Shown here one piece after another: positions 35,760 to 44,617 of a stretch of DNA of 64,000 nucleotides (its first letter is position 1; each line of letters begins with the position of its first letter). The position numbers and the translations under genes were made by a program. The notes beneath the pieces were generated by a model. The model made no database searches and was not told where the DNA came from. It saw only the letters and a list, made by a program, of their open reading frames with translations. Source of the stretch: Halobacillus litoralis (GTDB lineage: Bacteria > Bacillota > Bacilli > Bacillales > Halobacillaceae); the NCBI RefSeq assembly GCF_020524085.2, contig NZ_CP129016.1, positions 2,722,001 to 2,786,000 on the forward strand. Reading direction: 5' to 3'.

Positions 35760-37229
35760 ATGCCAGAGAAGAAAAAAGAAACGCCCATCGTTATGAAACT
35801 CGATCAAAACCGGAAGACGATGAATGAACGCATTGGTGTAGACCAATCATTTGATGCCGGTTTCCGTACGCTGACCCTGTTGGGTGTTGAAGTGAACTTC
35901 TATTATGTCACCGGATTGGTGGAAACTCCAATCGTTGTAGAAGTGATGCGACAGTTGATGGAAATGAATGATACAGAGGATCACGTCGATTCTGTTTTTA
36001 AATCCATAAAAGATGAGATCCCACACCAACAAGTAGAAACGACTTCAGACCTTGATAAGTGTATCACCCAGATGCTTTCCGGGTTGATGGTCATTTTTGT
36101 TGATGGAGAAACAGAAGCCTTCATTGTTGATGTGCGTACGTATCCCGGAAGGACGCCGGAGGAACCGGATACGGAAAAGGTCATCCGTGGTTCGAGGGAC
36201 GGTTATACAGAAAATATCATAGAGAATACGGCACTTACACGGCGCCGCATTAGAGATGAGCGTTTGAGAAATGAAATCATGCAGGTCGGAAATCGTTCGA
36301 AAACAGATGTCTGTATCACATACATCAAAGATGTAGCCGACCCAGGTCTCGTACAGCTATTAAAGGAGAAAATTCAAAAAATCGATATCGACGGCTTATC
36401 AATGGCGGATAAAAGTCTTGAAGAGTACATTGTCAATCAAGGAAAGAATCCGTTTCCGCTCGTAAGGTACACGGAACGCCCGGATGTCGTCGCCTCCCAT
36501 TTGTTTGAAGGACATGTGGTCATCATGACTGACACGTCCCCGAGTACGATCATTACGCCTACTACGTACTTTCACCATGTGCAGCATGCGGAAGAATTCC
36601 GGCAGTCTCCTCCTGTAGGGACTTTTGTACGATGGGTGCGTTTCTTTGGAATCTTTGCCTCTGTATTTGTTCTGCCATTATGGATGCTGTTCGTCATGCA
36701 GCCGGATCTGCTTCCCGAACCGTTTGCTTTTATCGGCCCCAATGAAGAAAGTACGATTCCTATCATCTTTCAAATTTTAATTGCAGATTTAGGCTTGGAA
36801 ATGTTAAGGATCGCAGCCATCCATACACCGACGCCTTTATCGACAGCTATGGGACTTATTGCCGCTGTTCTTATAGGACAAATCGCCATTGACGTAGGAA
36901 TGTTTGTACCGGAAGTCATCCTTTACGTAGCTGTTGCGGCCATCGGATCCTATTCAACGCCGAGTTATGAATTATCTGTAGCCAACAAAATGGCACGTAT
37001 CCTGTTTGTGATTTTAGTCGCTATATTCGGAATCAAAGGGCTTATGTGCGGATTTTTGGCTTATGTTCTGCTATTAGCCAATACCAAGTCGTTGAACACT
37101 CCATATTTGTGGCCGTTTCTCCCGTTCAACGGAAAAGCGGCGATCCAAATTATCCTGCGTCTCAGTATGCCATCGTTGAAAGTGCGGCCGAGTGTTGTTC
37201 ATCCTCAAAACAACCAGCGTCAAAAATAA
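35760..37229 (+). CDS. spoVAF: Spore germination protein SpoVAF (GerA family)
   Basis: A 489-residue protein of the GerA-subunit family. An N-terminal soluble domain (about 1-290) is followed by five or so membrane spans (from about 290 to 460), with the family motifs DTSPSTIITPTTYFHHVQH and LRIAAIHTPTPLSTAMGLI. It is the last gene of spoVA and modulates germinant response in relatives. Start ATG 35760 follows AAGGAGTGGAGG. A hairpin terminator follows. Confidence 0.94.
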   Translation: MPEKKKETPIVMKLDQNRKTMNERIGVDQSFDAGFRTLTLLGVEVNFYYVTGLVETPIVVEVMRQLMEMNDTEDHVDSVFKSIKDEIPHQQVETTSDLDKCITQMLSGLMVIFVDGETEAFIVDVRTYPGRTPEEPDTEKVIRGSRDGYTENIIENTALTRRRIRDERLRNEIMQVGNRSKTDVCITYIKDVADPGLVQLLKEKIQKIDIDGLSMADKSLEEYIVNQGKNPFPLVRYTERPDVVASHLFEGHVVIMTDTSPSTIITPTTYFHHVQHAEEFRQSPPVGTFVRWVRFFGIFASVFVLPLWMLFVMQPDLLPEPFAFIGPNEESTIPIIFQILIADLGLEMLRIAAIHTPTPLSTAMGLIAAVLIGQIAIDVGMFVPEVILYVAVAAIGSYSTPSYELSVANKMARILFVILVAIFGIKGLMCGFLAYVLLLANTKSLNTPYLWPFLPFNGKAAIQIILRLSMPSLKVRPSVVHPQNNQRQK

Positions 37230-37276
37230 TCGTATTGCCCGTTCTTTAGCAATGTGATAAATTAAAATAAATCTTG

Positions 37277-37310
37277 ATGTCCTTTGATTTCCAAGGGGCA
37301 TTTTCTTTTT
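37277..37310 (+). terminator. Terminator after spoVAF
   Basis: ATGTCCTTTG / CAAGGGGCAT stem with two G-T wobbles, loop ATTTC, then TTTCTTTTT. Confidence 0.65.
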
Positions 37311-37344
37311 ATCATTTCTCCGTTAGTAGAAAAGGTGGGTTACG

Positions 37345-38640
37345 ATGAATCATGAAGTGAATGAAAAAGGGCAATTGTTGATCGGGCAAGTCCCGGCTGC
37401 AGATCTTGCCGAACAATACGGCACCCCTCTTTATGTATATGATGTAGGTGAAATTAGAAAAAAGGCGCGGGCCTTCGTGCAGACGTTCAAAGAGAACCAG
37501 GTAGCTGCTCAAGTCGCCTATGCGAGTAAAGCTTTTTCATCTGTCGCTATGCTCCAGGTTGCGAATCAGGAAGGTCTTAGTTTGGACGTCGTTTCGGAAG
37601 GAGAACTACATACTGCCCTTGAAGCAGGCTTCCCGGTAGAGAAGATCCACATGCACGGGAACAATAAAAGTATCCGTGAATTGGAGATGGCCGTGGAACA
37701 TGGGATCGGATGTATCGTCGTTGATAACTTTTATGAAATCGAACTCCTTCATTCCATCCTCGAAGAGAAGAAGAAAGAGATGGATGTATTACTGAGAGTG
37801 ACACCGGGGATCGAAGCCCATACCCATGATTATATTTTGACCGGGCAGGAAGACTCGAAATTCGGCTTCGATTTGAGCAGTGGCCAGGCTGAAGAGGCGT
37901 TCATGAAAGTCAAGGAGAATGCCAATATCCGTTTAGTCGGACTTCATTGTCACATCGGCTCACAAATCTTCGAGACAAGCGGTTTCGAGATGGCTACGCG
38001 TAAGCTTTTCACTACTTTGAACGATTGGCGTAACCGTCACGGATATGAAGCCTCCGTACTGAACTTAGGTGGCGGATTCGGTATTCAATATACAAAAGAG
38101 GACGAACCGCTTGAGCTGGATCAATATGCCCATGCCCTCATCCGTGAAGTGAAAAACCTGTCATCACAGTACGATTATCCTATGCCGGAAATCTGGATAG
38201 AGCCGGGGCGTGCCATTGTCGGGGAAGCGGGTACAACGATCTATACCATCGGTTCTACCAAGGAAGTCCCTGATGTGAGAACCTATGTATCTGTCGACGG
38301 TGGGATGACAGATAATATCCGGCCAGCTCTATATCAGGCGAAATATGAAGCGGCGCTGGTAGAAAAAATGAATCAAAAGCCGGAAAAAGAGTATTCCATA
38401 GCTGGAAAGTGCTGTGAATCTGGAGATATGCTAATATGGGATGTGGCACTTCCGCCGGTTGAACATGGAGATAGACTTGCAGTTTTCAGCACGGGAGCGT
38501 ATGGTTATGCTATGGCTAACAATTATAACCGCTTTCAAAAAGCGGCCGTCGTGTTTGTCGAAGAGGGTAAGCATCAGCTTGTCGTCAGAAGAGAGAGCTA
38601 TCAAGAGATGACACGACTTGATTTAAGTTATGAAAAATGA
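37345..38640 (+). CDS. lysA: Diaminopimelate decarboxylase
   Basis: PLP enzyme of 431 residues that makes L-lysine from meso-diaminopimelate, last step of lysine synthesis. The PLP lysine is in AQVAYASKAFSS near residue 60; the HxxxGS-type phosphate loop is VGLHCHIGSQIFE; GGGFGIQY and the C-terminal CCESGDML complete the dimer active site. Start ATG 37345 has AAAAGGTGGG upstream. The order spoVAF-lysA-ppiB matches B. subtilis. No lysine riboswitch precedes it. Confidence 0.96.
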   Translation: MNHEVNEKGQLLIGQVPAADLAEQYGTPLYVYDVGEIRKKARAFVQTFKENQVAAQVAYASKAFSSVAMLQVANQEGLSLDVVSEGELHTALEAGFPVEKIHMHGNNKSIRELEMAVEHGIGCIVVDNFYEIELLHSILEEKKKEMDVLLRVTPGIEAHTHDYILTGQEDSKFGFDLSSGQAEEAFMKVKENANIRLVGLHCHIGSQIFETSGFEMATRKLFTTLNDWRNRHGYEASVLNLGGGFGIQYTKEDEPLELDQYAHALIREVKNLSSQYDYPMPEIWIEPGRAIVGEAGTTIYTIGSTKEVPDVRTYVSVDGGMTDNIRPALYQAKYEAALVEKMNQKPEKEYSIAGKCCESGDMLIWDVALPPVEHGDRLAVFSTGAYGYAMANNYNRFQKAAVVFVEEGKHQLVVRRESYQEMTRLDLSYEK

Positions 38641-38655
38641 AAAGGGGTATGAGAA

Positions 38656-39090
38656 ATGAAACAAGCAACGATTGAATTTGAAAATGGAGAAAAAATGCTG
38701 ATTGAACTTTACGAAGAAGCAGCACCGAATACAGTAGCGAATTTTGAAAAACTTGCCAATGATGAATTTTACGATGGATTGACTTTCCACCGTGTCATCC
38801 CAGACTTCGTCATTCAGGGCGGATGCCCGAATGGAACAGGAGCGGGTGGTCCAGGATATACAATCAAATGCGAAACAGAAGGCAATCCTCATAAGCATGA
38901 GCGAGGATCCCTTTCCATGGCCCACGCTGGAAAAGATACAGGAGGAAGCCAATTCTTCGTTTGTCACTCTCCTCAACCACACTTAGACGGCCGTCACACC
39001 GTATTTGGCAAAGTGATTGAAGGTGTGGACACGGTCGATCGTGTTCGTGTCGGAGATGTGATGCAGAAGGTCCGCGTCGAGGACAAATAA
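38656..39090 (+). CDS. ppiB: Cyclophilin-type peptidyl-prolyl isomerase
   Basis: Cytosolic protein-folding catalyst of 144 residues. The cyclophilin motif [20 protein letters not shown] is complete, with Arg, Phe and Gln in the active site, and [19 protein letters not shown] follows. Length is that of the small bacterial class. Start ATG 38656 follows AAAAGGGGTATGAG, 15 bp after lysA, so the two are co-transcribed. The M50-like gene follows after 18 bp. Confidence 0.96.
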   Translation: MKQATIEFENGEKMLIELYEEAAPNTVANFEKLANDEFYDGLTFHRVIPDFVIQGGCPNGTGAGGPGYTIKCETEGNPHKHERGSLSMAHAGKDTGGSQFFVCHSPQPHLDGRHTVFGKVIEGVDTVDRVRVGDVMQKVRVEDK

Positions 39091-39108
39091 TCACTAGAAG
39101 AGCCCTTC

Positions 39109-39573
39109 ATGATTGTCACATTACTAGTATTGATTTTTTTAGTGGCACCTTTAAGCCTGTTCATCCATGAACTTGGTCACCTTTTTCCCGGCTTGTACTT
39201 TCGGGCGGATCAAAGTATCCTACACCTCGGCCGGGGAAAGGTCATCGGGCGATGGAGAAAAAACGAGGTCTGTGTGTACATCCACCTTTTTTTCTTCCAG
39301 GGAGCTTACTCGGTGAATGAACGGAAACCTCCATTCACGGATTTTGAAAAAGCTTGGATCAGTATGGGCGGCCCCTTGTTCAATGCTATAACGGCTTTGG
39401 TATTGTTCTTATGGTTTAGAGACCAGGGTGGTCATCTACTTCGTGTCTCCTTTCTTTTTAATACTTATCTTGCCATCATGAATCTTGTTCCGTTTTCTAT
39501 CAAAGGAAAAGATTCTGACGGATATCGGCTTTGGTCGATTGTGAAACGCCGGTTTTTAGACAGGCTTGAATAA
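39109..39573 (+). CDS. Site-2 protease-like M50 family membrane protein
   Basis: A 154-residue, mostly membrane protein with the zinc motif HELGH (His26 region, in LFIHELGHLFPG), a central span with GGPLFNAITALVLFLW, and a late KGKDSDGYRLW that takes the place of the third-ligand NPDG/LDG loop of intramembrane zinc proteases. The layout fits a minimal S2P/SpoIVFB-like fold. Start ATG 39109 follows AGAAGAG. It probably shares the lysA-ppiB transcript. The substrate is unknown. Confidence 0.75.
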   Translation: MIVTLLVLIFLVAPLSLFIHELGHLFPGLYFRADQSILHLGRGKVIGRWRKNEVCVYIHLFFFQGAYSVNERKPPFTDFEKAWISMGGPLFNAITALVLFLWFRDQGGHLLRVSFLFNTYLAIMNLVPFSIKGKDSDGYRLWSIVKRRFLDRLE

Positions 39574-39635
39574 TTGTGGGCTATGCTATATTCTATGTAG
39601 CGGGGCAAATCACAAAAAACCGGGGGCAACGTATA

Positions 39636-39725
39636 ATGAAAATGAAAAATTGGATGCTGTTTACGTTTTTATCGTTGTTCAGCATCGGTTGGGGTTTATA
39701 CTACTGGTTCGTCATCGTCATGTAA
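39636..39725 (+). CDS. Possible 29-residue membrane peptide
   Basis: An ATG frame of 29 codons encoding a basic start (MKMKNW) followed by one continuous hydrophobic segment rich in aromatic residues, ending at TAA. GGGGGC lies upstream but is not a strong site. It lies between the M50-like gene and ribT in the same orientation. Unrecognised; support is the hydrophobic profile only. Confidence 0.35.
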   Translation: MKMKNWMLFTFLSLFSIGWGLYYWFVIVM

Positions 39726-39839
39726 GCTTGACATATAGGATGAATTGGACAATGATTGAAAGTAACCATTTTCTTTTTCGATCCATTGATCGATCATCTG
39801 GAACTCTAGGAAAGTTATTTTCATAATTGAGGGGTTAAT

Positions 39840-40205
39840 ATGTTAATTCGATATAAAAAATCATTTGAGAAGATTGCGATGGGTTTGCTTTCTTTCATGC
39901 CTGAAGTATCAGACGTGAAGACGCTTCAGGAAATCATTAGGGAATATGATTCCAATCCGGATTGGAATCTATTTTTGTGGAAAGAGGAAGATATCCTCGG
40001 CGCGGTCGGAGTCCGTTTGGAAGATGGCAAAGCCGTTATCCAGCACTTATCCGTCAACCCTTCCCATCGTAATACTGGGATTGGACGACAGATGATTCAC
40101 CGTGTCCGTGATCACTTCAAAGATGAGTGTGACGTGTGCGCTGATGTGGCCACTGAATCATTCATTGAGAAATGTGATGAAGAAAGTGCCTCTTCACAGT
40201 TATAA
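39840..40205 (+). CDS. ribT: RibT-like GNAT acetyltransferase
   Basis: A 121-residue GNAT-fold protein. The acetyl-CoA loop reads VNPSHRNTGIGRQMIHRVRD at about residues 73-92. Size and sequence resemble RibT of B. subtilis, which sits between the riboflavin operon and scpA. Here the riboflavin genes are missing at this site while ribT remains in place before the scp region. Start ATG 39840 follows TTGAGGGG. A bidirectional terminator follows. Its substrate is unknown. Confidence 0.82.
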   Translation: MLIRYKKSFEKIAMGLLSFMPEVSDVKTLQEIIREYDSNPDWNLFLWKEEDILGAVGVRLEDGKAVIQHLSVNPSHRNTGIGRQMIHRVRDHFKDECDVCADVATESFIEKCDEESASSQL

Positions 40206-40207
40206 AG

Positions 40208-40245
40208 AACAAGGAGGTGTCGCGAATCGACACCTCCTTTGTTTC
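40208..40245. terminator. Bidirectional terminator
   Basis: GGAGGTGTCG / CGACACCTCC stem, 5-base loop, flanked by AACAA and TTTGTTT. It lies between ribT (+) and the DUF309 gene (-). Confidence 0.85.
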
Positions 40246-40260
40246 GTTTTATCATTGAAC

Positions 40261-40743
40261 TCAAAATGACTTTTTTCTCCTCTTGTGTTTGAATACAAGG
40301 TTTTCATCGGAAAGGTCACTGGGAGATCCATAAGCAACGCCCCATTGTTGGCATAACTGTTGGACTTCTTTTAGAAGCTCCATATCAATGATGGGCAAAT
40401 TCCAGCTGCGGTAAGGGACTTCTGTGTCCAAACGGGTTTTGAATTCTTCCAGCTGTTTCTCCAGACGTTCTCCATCCAAGCCGAGGAGTGGAAGTTCTTT
40501 CTCGTGTTCTATCTTCTTTTTTAAACACCGTTGTACCAGGGTTTTAGCACCAGCTTGATTGCCTCTGCGATCATGATACATAGCTACGGCGATTTGGATG
40601 AGCCATACCCAGATGGAAGATTGGTTACGGGAGTCTACTTCATTCCAATGCTCTTCAAGGACCTCATGACACTCAAAGTAATCTCTCGTTCCGTGGAAAT
40701 GGGCAAGAAATTCAATATAAGCTTTCGGATACATATAATCCAT
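40261..40743 (-). CDS. ypuF: DUF309-domain protein (YpuF-like)
   Basis: A soluble helical protein of about 160 residues. The DUF309 signature HGTRDYFECHEVLEEHWNE lies near the N-terminus, with conserved His, Glu and His residues of unknown role; QIAVAMYHDRRGN follows. Three in-frame ATGs lie at 40764, 40743 and 40734. AAAGGA precedes the second and third, and homologues start at or near the third; 40743 is a compromise. It has the neighbourhood of ypuF in B. subtilis but is in opposite orientation to scpA. Function unknown. Confidence 0.85.
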   Translation of the reverse strand: MDYMYPKAYIEFLAHFHGTRDYFECHEVLEEHWNEVDSRNQSSIWVWLIQIAVAMYHDRRGNQAGAKTLVQRCLKKKIEHEKELPLLGLDGERLEKQLEEFKTRLDTEVPYRSWNLPIIDMELLKEVQQLCQQWGVAYGSPSDLSDENLVFKHKRRKKSF

Positions 40744-40932
40744 CCATTCCTTTGATACAACCATGAGATGCCTGGTTGTTGATTAAACAGGTTTTAGTAC
40801 TTATAACTATAGTATAACTTAAGAGAAGAAGTAAGGCTAAAGACATTCATAATCATAGAATACATGCTGTCACAGCAGGGTATTTTTTGATACCATTATT
40901 AAAAGAACATTGGAACGTAAAGGAAGAATGAT

Positions 40933-41688
40933 ATGAAAAAAAGCTACCAAGTGAAAGTAGAAGGTTTTGAAGGGCCTCTTGATCTTCTTTTACATCTGAT
41001 CAATCGATACGAAATCGATATCTATAATATACCCGTTTCCCAAATTACCGACCAGTACATGAACTATATCCATACGATGCAGGAGCTGGAACTGGATCTT
41101 GCGAGTGAATATCTCGTAATGGCTGCTACTTTACTTGCCATGAAAAGTCAGATGCTTCTTCCTAATCAGAACATGGAGGATGACTTCGAGAATGGGGAGA
41201 TGGAAGATGACCCTCGCGAAGATTTGATGCGGCGCTTGATTGAGTACCGAAAATATAAACAGGCGGCAGAGGAACTAAAAGAAAAAGAACTCGATGCCAA
41301 CCGCATTTACACCCGACCTCCCTTGAATATGGAAGGATGGGAAGAAGAGATGCCGGAAGTACGCCCGGGAGAAGCTTCTGTTTATGATATGATTCAAGCG
41401 ATGGGGAATCTTTTAAAGCGGGCCAAAACTGAAAAACCACAGGAAGCGAAAATCCGAAGAGATGAGATTCCTATCCAAATGAGGATGGAAGAAATTCTTG
41501 GTAAAATTGATGTACAAGCAGGTGGCACTCCTTTTCATCAGTTATTTGAAAAACGAACACGACCGCATATTGTCGTTACTTTCATCGCTTTACTTGAGCT
41601 AATGAAGAGTAATGATATCGTGTGTGTACAACAACAACATTTTGATGAACTAATCGTATATAAGATGGAGGATGCACCATGGAGTTAG
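40933..41688 (+). CDS. scpA: Segregation and condensation protein A
   Basis: Kleisin subunit (251 residues) of the Smc-ScpA-ScpB complex that compacts and segregates the chromosome. The N-terminal Smc-neck contact is FEGPLDLLLHLINRYEIDIY; the middle is acidic and flexible; the C-terminal winged helix contains FVALLELMK-like residues (FIALLELMKSNDIV). Start ATG 40933 follows GGAAGA. It overlaps scpB by 10 bases. Confidence 0.96.
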   Translation: MKKSYQVKVEGFEGPLDLLLHLINRYEIDIYNIPVSQITDQYMNYIHTMQELELDLASEYLVMAATLLAMKSQMLLPNQNMEDDFENGEMEDDPREDLMRRLIEYRKYKQAAEELKEKELDANRIYTRPPLNMEGWEEEMPEVRPGEASVYDMIQAMGNLLKRAKTEKPQEAKIRRDEIPIQMRMEEILGKIDVQAGGTPFHQLFEKRTRPHIVVTFIALLELMKSNDIVCVQQQHFDELIVYKMEDAPWS

Positions 41689-42272
41689 AAGACTACAAAG
41701 CCATAACCGAAGGTCTGCTGTTTGCCGCCGGAGAAGAAGGGATCACAAAAAAGAAACTGACCAATCTATTAGAAATGGATGCGAAGGCGTTCAAATCATT
41801 GTTGGAAGAAATGATGAAAGACTATCAATCCAAGAACAGAGGTCTCACTATCATGGATTCACAAGGAACTTTGCATTTGACCACAAAGCCTGAGCATGCT
41901 TCGTATTATAAGCGTCTTTTAGATTCACCAGGATCGACAAGACTGTCCCAAGCGGCACTTGAAACTCTCGCAATCATTGCCTATCAACAACCGATTACAA
42001 GAATAGAAGTCGATGATTTGAGGGGTGTCAAAAGTGATCGTGCCATCCAGACACTCGTCAATCGCAGTTTGATTGAAGAAAAAGGCCGGAAGGATGCTAT
42101 TGGACGCCCGATCCTATATGGTACGACCAAAGACTTTCTGATCTATTTTGGATTGACATCCATTGAAGAGCTCCCACCTCTTTCTGAACTCAAACAGGGC
42201 GATGGTGATGAAGAAGGAGAAGCCGACCTGTTCTTCGAAAAATTCAGCGAAGACCCCTTCGCCGACGAATAA
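41679..42272 (+). CDS. scpB: Segregation and condensation protein B
   Basis: A 197-residue protein with two winged helices that dimerises and binds ScpA. Typical segments are LFAAGEEGITKKKL and LAIIAYQQPITRIEVDDLRG, followed by GRPILYGTTKDFLIYFGL. The C-terminus is very acidic. Start ATG 41679 overlaps the scpA end. A terminator begins at the last base of the stop codon region. Confidence 0.96.
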   Translation: MELEDYKAITEGLLFAAGEEGITKKKLTNLLEMDAKAFKSLLEEMMKDYQSKNRGLTIMDSQGTLHLTTKPEHASYYKRLLDSPGSTRLSQAALETLAIIAYQQPITRIEVDDLRGVKSDRAIQTLVNRSLIEEKGRKDAIGRPILYGTTKDFLIYFGLTSIEELPPLSELKQGDGDEEGEADLFFEKFSEDPFADE

Positions 42273-42303
42273 AAAGCTGTTCCCCACCAGGAACAGCTTT
42301 TTT
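42271..42303 (+). terminator. Terminator after scpB
   Basis: AAAAAGCTGTTCC / GGAACAGCTTTTT with a short loop and T6. Confidence 0.9.
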
Positions 42304-42375
42304 CTATATAAGCTCCCGATTGTGGAGAAATCGATTCCAAGAAAATTCGGGATTCGTTTATCATATTAAGAGTCG

Positions 42376-42498
42376 GGGGTGGTTGGGAAACCACTCGCTT
42401 TCCTGTGGGGGGAGCGCCGAGCTTCCTCAGGCTATCGCCTTGCGGGATCTCGCCTATCTCCTTCTCCCACGGGAGTCTCGCAGCTTCCCAACCACCCC
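42376..42498 (+). repeat. A element, locus 3
   Basis: Arms GGGGTGGTTGGGAA (42376-42389) and TTCCCAACCACCCC (42485-42498), perfectly complementary. Core: CACTCGCTTTCCTGTGGGG, GAGCTTCCTC, apical hairpin AGGC-TATC-GCCT, TGCGGGATCTCGCC and CCCACGGGAGTCTCGC. Confidence 0.9.
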
Positions 42499-42694
42499 AT
42501 TCAATATAGGAGAGAAACGAATCCTATAGCTAGAATGAGTGGCTTACACTCTTCCTTACTAAGTAAGCATAAAACGTTCTGTATCAAACATTTACGTTCG
42601 GAGTGACAGCTGTGGAGAGGTCTATACTCTCCACCTTCTTCAATCATAAGAGCTAATTTTTCCAGAAATGGTTCCGAGAATTTTCCATGGCAAA

Positions 42695-42814
42695 GGGGCG
42701 GAGGGGAATGGGGAGACTCCTGCGGGAAAAGAGTGCTTGGTGAGACCCCGCAAGGCGTCAGCCTGAGGAGGCTCACCGCGCTCCCGCGGAAAGCGAGTCA
42801 TTCCCCTCCGCCCC
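42695..42814 (-). repeat. B element, locus 3
   Basis: Arms GGGGCGGAGGGGAATG (42695-42710) and CATTCCCCTCCGCCCC (42799-42814), perfectly complementary. Core: GAGACTCCTGCGGGAAAA, GGTGAGACCCCGC, apical hairpin AGGC-GTCA-GCCT, GAGGAGGCTCACC and CTCCCGCGGAAAGCGAG. Confidence 0.9.
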
Positions 42815-42882
42815 CATCCACTCAATAAACATCTCGAACCTGATTCTTCAACAATCCTGCCGTGTTTGGATTTTTCTATTAC

Positions 42883-42911
42883 TCATAAGCTTGTACGCTT
42901 TCGCATAAGTT
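42883..42911 (+). promoter_or_regulatory. Candidate sigma-E promoter of dacB
   Basis: ATA at 42885-42887 in TCATAAG, 16 bases, then CATAAGTT (42904-42911, fits CATAnnnT). It lies 33 bp before the dacB start. dacB-spmAB is a sigma-E operon in B. subtilis. Confidence 0.45.
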
Positions 42912-42943
42912 GAAGCAAATGATGTGAATAGGAGGAAGTCCTC

Positions 42944-44039
42944 TTGAGAAGGTTCTTTTATATGATTATGGCACTGACTATACTATTCCCAATCTTTATG
43001 GTGGATCGGGCTCAGGCGCAGCCTAATATCTCGGTATCTGCAGAACGGGCGGTTCTGATGGATGCAGAATCGGGCAGGGTCCTGTATGAAAAGAATGCCT
43101 ATGATCCTACACTGATTGCCAGCACCACAAAGATCATGACCGCTATCATAGCGATTGAATCAGGAATGATGGAAGAAAAAGTGAAAGTAAGTAAAAGGGC
43201 CGTTTATACAGAAGGGTCCTCCATCTATTTGACAGAGAAAGAAAAAATCCCTCTGAAGGATTTGGTATATGGGTTGATGCTGAGGTCTGGAAATGATTCC
43301 GCTGTAGCCATTGCCGAACATGTAGGGGGGGAGTGTCGAAGGCTTTGTGCAGCTGATGAATGAAAAAGCGGCTTGTTGGCTTGGAATGAATAACAGCCAT
43401 TTTGAAAATCCGCATGGCCTGGATGGAGAGACTCATTATTCAAGCGCGTATGATTTGGGTCTTCTTATGGCCTATTCCATGAAAAATGATACGTTCCGGG
43501 AAGTGACAGGCAGTGAAATGTATCGTTCTGAAAATCGTGAATACTCCTGGAAGAATAAAAATAAAATGCTCACTCAATATTACGAGCCAACGAACGGTGG
43601 GAAAACCGGATTCACAAAAGCCGCTGGGCGGACGTTGGTGACGAGTGCCCAAAAGGATGGCATGGAGCTGATCGCTGTAACCTTGAATGCCCCGGATGAT
43701 TGGAATGACCATACAAAGATGTTCGAGTGGGGGTTCGATAATTTTGAAACGGTGAAACTTCAAAGTGAAGGTACCGTTCAAGTGAACGGACAATCTCTAT
43801 ATATTCCGCGGGATATCTATTATCCTCTGACTTTATCTGAAAAAGAAGATTTGCAGGCTACATTTTATCGATATGATCAGCAAGGGGAGTCGAATTTAGC
43901 AGGTGTGACGTACTTCATGGTCGGAAAAACACCATTAGTTGAAGCGCCTGTGTGGAATGAGCGTCCTTCTCAATCCTTCTTTTCAGAAGTGAAGAACTTC
44001 CTGAACAGGATGATGGGGGTCGCGCCATGGTCAACTTGA
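42944..44039 (+). pseudogene. dacB: Sporulation D-Ala-D-Ala carboxypeptidase DacB, one frameshift
   Basis: PBP5*-type carboxypeptidase that lowers cross-linking in spore cortex. It is 364 residues after correction: signal peptide ending near AQA-QP (residue 25), active-site STTK, SGN (in LRSGNDSA) and KTG (in GGKTGFTK). The frame breaks in the G7 run 43325-43331; six Gs restore EHVGGSVEGFVQLMNEKA. Start TTG 42944 has AGGAGG upstream. It overlaps spmA, and the trio dacB-spmA-spmB is the B. subtilis order. The break would remove the KTG half, so a real mutation should damage the cortex. Confidence 0.88.
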
Positions 44040-44617
44040 TTTGGGCGTTCCTTGCGGTTACGGGAATTATTTATGCAGCGTTCAATGGTACGATGGCGGA
44101 AGTGAACAAAGCGATTTTTTCAACATTGGATGAGGCGATTATGATTACTTTGAGCCTTGCAGGTGTGCTCATTTTTTGGCTGGGACTGATGAAAATCGCT
44201 GAAGAGGCGGGGCTGCTTGCCGGCCTGGCTAAAATCTTCCGTCCTTTTGTCAAACGCATCTTCCCTGAGATTCCAGAAAATCACCCGGCTCTCGGTTATA
44301 TCCTGTCCAATATGACGGCCAACATGTTCGGTCTTGGAAATGCGGCCACACCGATGGGATTGAAAGCGATGAAGGAGTTGAAAGAGTTGTCAGGTTCGGA
44401 TAAAGCGAGCAGATCTATGATTACACTGCTTGCCATCAATACCTCCTCCCTGACACTCATTCCGACCACCGTTATTGCGATTCGGATGAAGTATGATTCA
44501 CAAGATCCGACTTCCATCGTAGGTGCGACCATTTTGGCAACCATTATTTCTACCATTGCCGCTTTATTGATCGACCGTTATTTTCATTATAAAAGGGAGA
44601 GGGCGATGCGCTTATGA
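44027..44617 (+). CDS. spmA: Spore maturation protein A
   Basis: A 196-residue membrane protein of the nucleoside-recognition (Gate) family with about five spans, needed for spore core dehydration. Typical segments are FSTLDEAIMITLSLAGVLIF and MTANMFGLGNAATPMGLKAM. Start ATG 44027 lies 13 bases inside the end of dacB, and its stop overlaps spmB by 4 bases, so all three are translated together. Confidence 0.95.
   Translation: MVNLIWAFLAVTGIIYAAFNGTMAEVNKAIFSTLDEAIMITLSLAGVLIFWLGLMKIAEEAGLLAGLAKIFRPFVKRIFPEIPENHPALGYILSNMTANMFGLGNAATPMGLKAMKELKELSGSDKASRSMITLLAINTSSLTLIPTTVIAIRMKYDSQDPTSIVGATILATIISTIAALLIDRYFHYKRERAMRL

Larger units (their letters stand above)
42345..42860. repeat. Structured repeat locus 3 (short A and short B elements)
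   Basis: The cleanest copy, in the 670-bp gap between scpB and dacB. A (42376-42498) and inverted B (42695-42814) are separated by 196 bp. The left flank has GATTCGTTTATCATATTAAG and the right flank ATCCACTCAATAAACATCTC. The spacer carries AAGCATAAAACGTTCTGTAT, shared with locus 4. Confidence 0.9.

Noticed and set aside
39566..39826. 86-residue frame after the M50-like gene
   Set aside because: It overlaps the end of that gene, has no binding site, and its translation lacks any recognisable pattern; a 29-residue peptide in another frame is more plausible.
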